Shown in pieces: positions 59,120-64,000 of a stretch of DNA of 64,000 bases. The stretch spans positions 248,001 to 312,000 of the forward strand of contig NZ_LPWG01000013.1 in NCBI RefSeq assembly GCF_001723285.1. The letters run 5' to 3'. The DNA comes from Methyloceanibacter methanicus (GTDB taxonomy: Bacteria; Pseudomonadota; Alphaproteobacteria; Rhizobiales; Methyloligellaceae). The position numbers were made by a program, and so were the translations under genes. Below the pieces are notes generated by a model. The model saw only the letters and a program-made list of their open reading frames with translations. It had not been told where the DNA came from and did not search any database. Positions within the stretch are counted from its first letter, which is position 1. Each line of letters opens with the position of its first letter.

Positions 59120-59334
59120 ATCCTTTGAATCGGTTGGGCCGGCCGCTTTGCGATAGCGATTCAGGGCGCTCACAGATTGGTTGAGCTTTGCGCCGGCGGG
59201 CGCGTTCTCCCATTTGCGTGGCTTGAAGCCCATGCTATGGACCATGCCAAAGTGGAATAGTGGCAAAACTGTCATACTGATCGAGGCCTCCGCCGTGGGG
59301 CCCCTTTGTCGCGTTCGCCGGGGGAGCCGATAGA

Positions 59335-60867
<1,533 letters not shown>

Positions 60868-60889
60868 GGGTCGGGAGAGCAAGCGCGCC

Positions 60890-61900
60890 ATGGAGAAGTG
60901 GAAGTGCCAACTGATCCGCAAAAAGTTCCACTATTCAATGCGGCGCGTGGATGTAGAGACCGGATTTCGAATCAAAAATTCCCACATTCCTCAAGCCCTA
61001 TACAAGTATCGGACATTTGATACGAAACATACCGATGCGTTGGCTAAAGGGGAGCTTTGGTGGGTTGCGCCCGAGCTCTTCAATGATCCCTATGATTCCT
61101 TTGCGACCTTTGACACTGATAGATTCCTGGTCGAGGACATGTCGATTGACGAAGCCCTGACGCAAGTGGAAGCGCTGAAGCAAGCCTCCGAAGCGGAGGA
61201 ATCCTTTGTCCCAAAGAAAATCGATAGGCCTATCCAGCATCGAGCGTGGGTAGATAAAATTCACACCGAGTTGTTCAATGACGAACGGCTGGAGGTCAGA
61301 AATGCACTGCTGCGTTCGATAAGTGCGTTCAGGGAGCAGATGAATGAGGAGATGGTCCGGTCTTTGTCCCGGCAGTCTCGTGAGGGACTAAGCGTCCTGT
61401 CGCTCTGTGAGAATCCAACCTCTGCACTTATGTGGTCACACTATTCAGACAATCATAAAGGCTTCTGTATTGCGTACGATTTTTCCGCGCTATCTCCAAA
61501 GGATCTCAGGCGTCGTCTTTGTTTTCCGGTCTTTTATCGCAAAAAGCTCGTAGACATTACGCGTTACATGGCCCGAGGAGACCTTCAGGACTTCAACAAC
61601 TATTTCGGGACATACCTTTGTCTTTTGAAGAGCAATGAATGGAAGTACGAGAGAGAATGGCGGATCGTGTATCCACTCGGACCATCGGAGGCAACGAGGC
61701 CTCTGGAAATGCCAAAGCCATCAGCCATCATTCTCGGAGCGCACGTTGAACCTGCGAACCAAGCTTGGATGACGTCATTTTGCGCTGAGCGAGAAATTGC
61801 TCTGCGACAAGTGATTCAGCGTCACGACCAGTTTCGCTTTGAAATAGGAGAGGTAGGCGAAGTCAGACCCGAGCCGTTCGTTGGTTCGAAGCGGTCATGA
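60890..61900 (+). CDS. DUF2971 protein
   Basis: 336 residues with DUF2971 features: ALYKYRTFDT, LWWVAPELFNDPYDSF, LCENPTSALMWSHYSDNHKGFCIAYDF and YEREWRIVYPL. The biochemical function of the family is unknown; it is often found in accessory DNA. Codon use and base composition are visibly more AT-rich than the neighbours, and duplicated pccB ends flank it, so it was acquired. GGGAG lies before the start; a second Met at codon 17 is possible. Confidence 0.85.
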   Translation: MEKWKCQLIRKKFHYSMRRVDVETGFRIKNSHIPQALYKYRTFDTKHTDALAKGELWWVAPELFNDPYDSFATFDTDRFLVEDMSIDEALTQVEALKQASEAEESFVPKKIDRPIQHRAWVDKIHTELFNDERLEVRNALLRSISAFREQMNEEMVRSLSRQSREGLSVLSLCENPTSALMWSHYSDNHKGFCIAYDFSALSPKDLRRRLCFPVFYRKKLVDITRYMARGDLQDFNNYFGTYLCLLKSNEWKYEREWRIVYPLGPSEATRPLEMPKPSAIILGAHVEPANQAWMTSFCAEREIALRQVIQRHDQFRFEIGEVGEVRPEPFVGSKRS

Positions 61901-61927
61901 AGCCTTGTCCTCAAACCGGGTGATGCA

Positions 61928-62155
61928 ATGATGAGCGATGCCGAGGAAGACGAGGGCAATCGGTACCGTCGCAAGGCGAACTGTCAGAAGCTGAAGGGCA
62001 TTTTCGCCAATCCGTTCGTGGCCGCAGAGCGGGGTTATATCGACGAGGTGATCATGCCCCAAGGGACCCGCATGCGGATCTGCCGGGGCCTGCAAATGCT
62101 GCGCAACAAGCACGTCGAAAACCCCTGGAAGAAGCACGACAACATTCCGCTGTAG
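61928..62155 (+). pseudogene. duplicated pccB 3' fragment
   Basis: 75 codons: about 24 unrelated residues, then [16 protein letters not shown] through KKHDNIPL, the same end as PccB. No carboxyltransferase active site, so no enzyme activity. It is either the native pccB tail displaced by the insertion or the tail brought in by the cassette. Confidence 0.8.
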
Positions 62156-62159
62156 GGGT
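62003..62159 (+). repeat. right copy of duplicated pccB 3' end
   Basis: Partner of 60715-60871, 93% identical, direct orientation. Together they bracket the DUF2971 gene. Confidence 0.85.
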
Positions 62160-62278
62160 GTGCCGCTTCTACGGTGTCATGGCCGGGGGTTGCGCTCAAG
62201 TAGGCCGAAGGCCGGTAGTGCAAGCGCGAACTCTCCGGCCGTCCACGGCTCGAAATTCTGCACGGCTGGTCTGCGTGG

Positions 62279-62301
62279 ATGCCCGGATCAAGTCCGGGCA
62301 T
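62279..62301. repeat. extragenic palindrome (alphaproteobacterial type)
   Basis: ATGCCCGGA and TCCGGGCAT form a 9-bp inverted repeat around a short centre (TCAAG). Such units are scattered between genes in many Hyphomicrobiales. It may also help end transcripts from either side. Confidence 0.7.
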
Positions 62302-62334
62302 GACGACGAGAGGAACGCGACTCGTTGAGCTACC

Positions 62335-63282
62335 TTACGCCGCGAGGGGCGTGTCGTGGCGGTCGGGGCATTGGTGGACTTCGATGGTGACGTGCGACAG
62401 GCCGAGGCCGGCGAGGCGCTCCTTGTAGACGTCCGGCGCTTGCGGTGTATCCGAGACGATGGCGGCGATGACGCCCAAATGGCCTGGACCGAGCCGCCAG
62501 ACATGCAAGTCCGCCACGCGGTCCAAGCCGACTTCCAAGCGCTCCTTGACGCGAGAGGCTAGGCGCCGGTCCGGGACGGCGTCGAGCAGCACCGTGGCCG
62601 CCGACTTGAGCAATCCGAACGACCAGACGCCGATCACCACGGCGCCGACAATGCCCATGATGGGGTCCATCCACACCCAGCCGTAAAGGAGGCCGGTCAC
62701 GAGCGCGACCAGGGCCAGGACGGATGTGAGCGCGTCCGCAAGAACGTGGATATAGGCTGCCCGCAGATTGTGATCGTGGTCGTGACGATGCGCCTCTCCA
62801 TGGTGGTGATGGTGTCCGTGATTGCCGCCCTCATGGAGCAGCCAGGCGCTGACGAGGTTGACCACGAGCCCCACGGCGGCCACGGCAATGGCCCATTCGA
62901 ACCGGATCGGCACGGGATTGATCAGCCTGAGGACCGATTCATACCCGATGAGCAGCGCGATGATCGCGAGAATGATGGCGCTGGAGAAGCCGGCGAGCTC
63001 TCCAACCTTGCCGGTGCCGAAGGCGAACTGCGCATCCTGCGCATGGCGCCGGGCGTAGCGGTAGGCCAAAGCGGCGAGGACAAGCGCGCCGGCGTGTGTC
63101 GACATGTGCCAACCGTCGGCGACGAGCGCCATCGAACCGAAAATGCTGCCGGCGACGATCTCGACCACCATCATGGTTGCCGTCAGGGCCACGACGAACC
63201 ATGTCCGCCGCTCGTTCTGGTCATGCTGGGATCCGAGAAAGATATGCTCGTGCCGCCAGGCATCCATCGTTTGCGTATGCAT
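62335..63282 (-). CDS. dmeF: cation diffusion facilitator, DmeF-like Co/Ni efflux transporter
   Basis: 315 residues from MHTQTMDAWRHEH, behind AGGAG. Begins HIFLGSQHDQNERRTW and MALVADGWHMSTHAGAL (metal site Asp/His), six helices, a His-rich loop (HGHHHHHGEAHRHDHDH) and second site HVLADALTSVLAL; C-terminal cytoplasmic metal-binding domain. DmeF proteins export cobalt and nickel; the His-rich loop fits. An RcnR/FrmR-type regulator is not seen next to it. Confidence 0.9.
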   Translation of the reverse strand: MHTQTMDAWRHEHIFLGSQHDQNERRTWFVVALTATMMVVEIVAGSIFGSMALVADGWHMSTHAGALVLAALAYRYARRHAQDAQFAFGTGKVGELAGFSSAIILAIIALLIGYESVLRLINPVPIRFEWAIAVAAVGLVVNLVSAWLLHEGGNHGHHHHHGEAHRHDHDHNLRAAYIHVLADALTSVLALVALVTGLLYGWVWMDPIMGIVGAVVIGVWSFGLLKSAATVLLDAVPDRRLASRVKERLEVGLDRVADLHVWRLGPGHLGVIAAIVSDTPQAPDVYKERLAGLGLSHVTIEVHQCPDRHDTPLAA

Positions 63283-63461
63283 CGCCGTTCTCCTGTGCCG
63301 TCCACGACCCTCGCGCTTCGGGTCGCCCGCCATAAGAGCGGACTCGCCGAACAATTGCACGCCTGGAAGGACGCCGATGAGCGGACGGATCGGGCTCGCA
63401 ACGCCATGAGGCGCCGGGCATTCCGCTCGCGGGCAAGATCAATCGCGTAGGTTTGGCCGCC

Positions 63462-64000
63462 TCACGGGACGGGCTGGGTGATCGTGAAGGCGCCGCGCAG
63501 GTCGCCCAGCGCAAAGCCTGTCGCCTGGTCCTCGGGGTAGAACTCCGCGATCTTCGCCTTGACCGACGGACTGACATTCGAACCGTGGCAGGTGAGGCAC
63601 GGGCCTTGGGTCGGAATGGCCTTCATGTAGCGAAACACGCGCTCGCCGTCCTTCGTCGTGGTTTCGTAGTGTTCCAGCGTCGCGATGTCGGCGCCTTGGT
63701 CGATCTGGTCCTGAAACTTCAGCAACACGGACCGCTCCCAGGCGTCGGGGGCGTTCTTCGGATTCCGTAGTTTCAAGGCCGTGCGGCTCAGGGACCAGCC
63801 CGAGCTCGCCGTGTCGCGCTTCGCGATCGCGGGAGCCGAGACGTTGCACACGGCAATGGCCGTTTCGGGTCCGCCGGCCTTGATGGCCCGAACGAGCGCG
63901 CTCTTGAGCTTCTCGCCATAGGTCTTCGACAGGTGTCTCGATTGGTCGGCTCTCTCGGCTTCAGTCGGTTCGGCGTTCTCGGCGGCAGCCTCAAGTGCCG
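63462..64000 (-). CDS. DUF3365 (Tll0287-like) heme-binding protein, N-terminus beyond window
   Basis: The frame is open to the right edge and ends at 63462 (about 179 residues seen). Motifs: GGPETAIAVCNVSAP, RRT-like RDTASSGWSLSRTALKLRNP, ERVFRYMKAIPTQGPCLTCHG (CxxCH heme attachment) and FALGDLRGAFTITQPV. The family is a c-heme sensor or redox domain, exported to the periplasm. Confidence 0.85.
   Translation of the reverse strand, partial: ALEAAAENAEPTEAERADQSRHLSKTYGEKLKSALVRAIKAGGPETAIAVCNVSAPAIAKRDTASSGWSLSRTALKLRNPKNAPDAWERSVLLKFQDQIDQGADIATLEHYETTTKDGERVFRYMKAIPTQGPCLTCHGSNVSPSVKAKIAEFYPEDQATGFALGDLRGAFTITQPVP

Noticed and set aside
63283-63360. In-frame extension of dmeF to an upstream ATG
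   Set aside because: The shorter start has AGGAG at correct spacing and matches where DmeF proteins begin.

Overview
The window comes from a GC-rich alphaproteobacterial chromosome. It most resembles the Hyphomicrobiales (Rhizobiales), perhaps a Hyphomicrobiaceae or Methyloligellaceae relative. The grounds are codon bias, the tRNA-Tyr/Gly/Trp-secE-nusG-rplKAJL-rpoBC-rpsLG-fusA-tuf-S10-spc-alpha order, an ATP12 F1 assembly chaperone, a DmeF-type CDF transporter, propionyl-CoA carboxylase and an alphaproteobacterial-type extragenic palindrome. The species cannot be fixed from this alone.

Layout: 1-7450 carries envelope and secreted proteins: an S10 peptidase, a lipoprotein, an Ala/Gly-rich membrane protein pair, a Cys-rich secreted protein, an acidic repeat protein and a NUDIX protein. 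7490-16994 is a genomic island inserted at the 3' end of tRNA-Thr(TGT) and bounded by 48-bp perfect direct repeats of the tRNA end. 17162-21053 holds an outer-membrane barrel protein, small membrane and secreted proteins and rlmB. 21264-52502 is the tRNA, transcription and ribosomal protein supercluster. 52655-64000 holds a secreted SRPBCC protein, a Deg protease, rarA, a crcB/DUF190 fluoride module under a fluoride riboswitch, an RluA-family synthase, ATP12, pccB with a DUF2971 cassette at its 3' end, dmeF and a DUF3365 protein.

The most interesting part is the island. On the minus strand it encodes a coupled operon: a 36-codon leader ORF, a 1293-aa type IIG-like restriction-modification protein, a TIR-APAZ protein and a short prokaryotic Argonaute. 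The last two are a SPARTA system (NAD-depleting defence). Every junction overlaps (ATGA, ATGA, then a 14-nt overlap). After an IS3-family remnant comes a second module: a structured leader, a 49-aa hydrophobic ORF with a good Shine-Dalgarno, and a compact 238-aa reverse transcriptase with a YFDD active site. No integrase is visible in the island, but a 20-bp repeat containing two GGTAGCTA boxes sits just inside both ends, as integrase arm sites would. A second, smaller insertion (DUF2971) is flanked by the pccB 3' end and a 7%-diverged, almost wholly synonymous copy of it.

Caution on sequence quality: many genes, including the housekeeping genes rplA, rplX and rpsM, show small frame disruptions, most fitting the loss of one base. 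The broken state of the TIR-APAZ gene and of three envelope genes may therefore be sequencing error rather than real decay.
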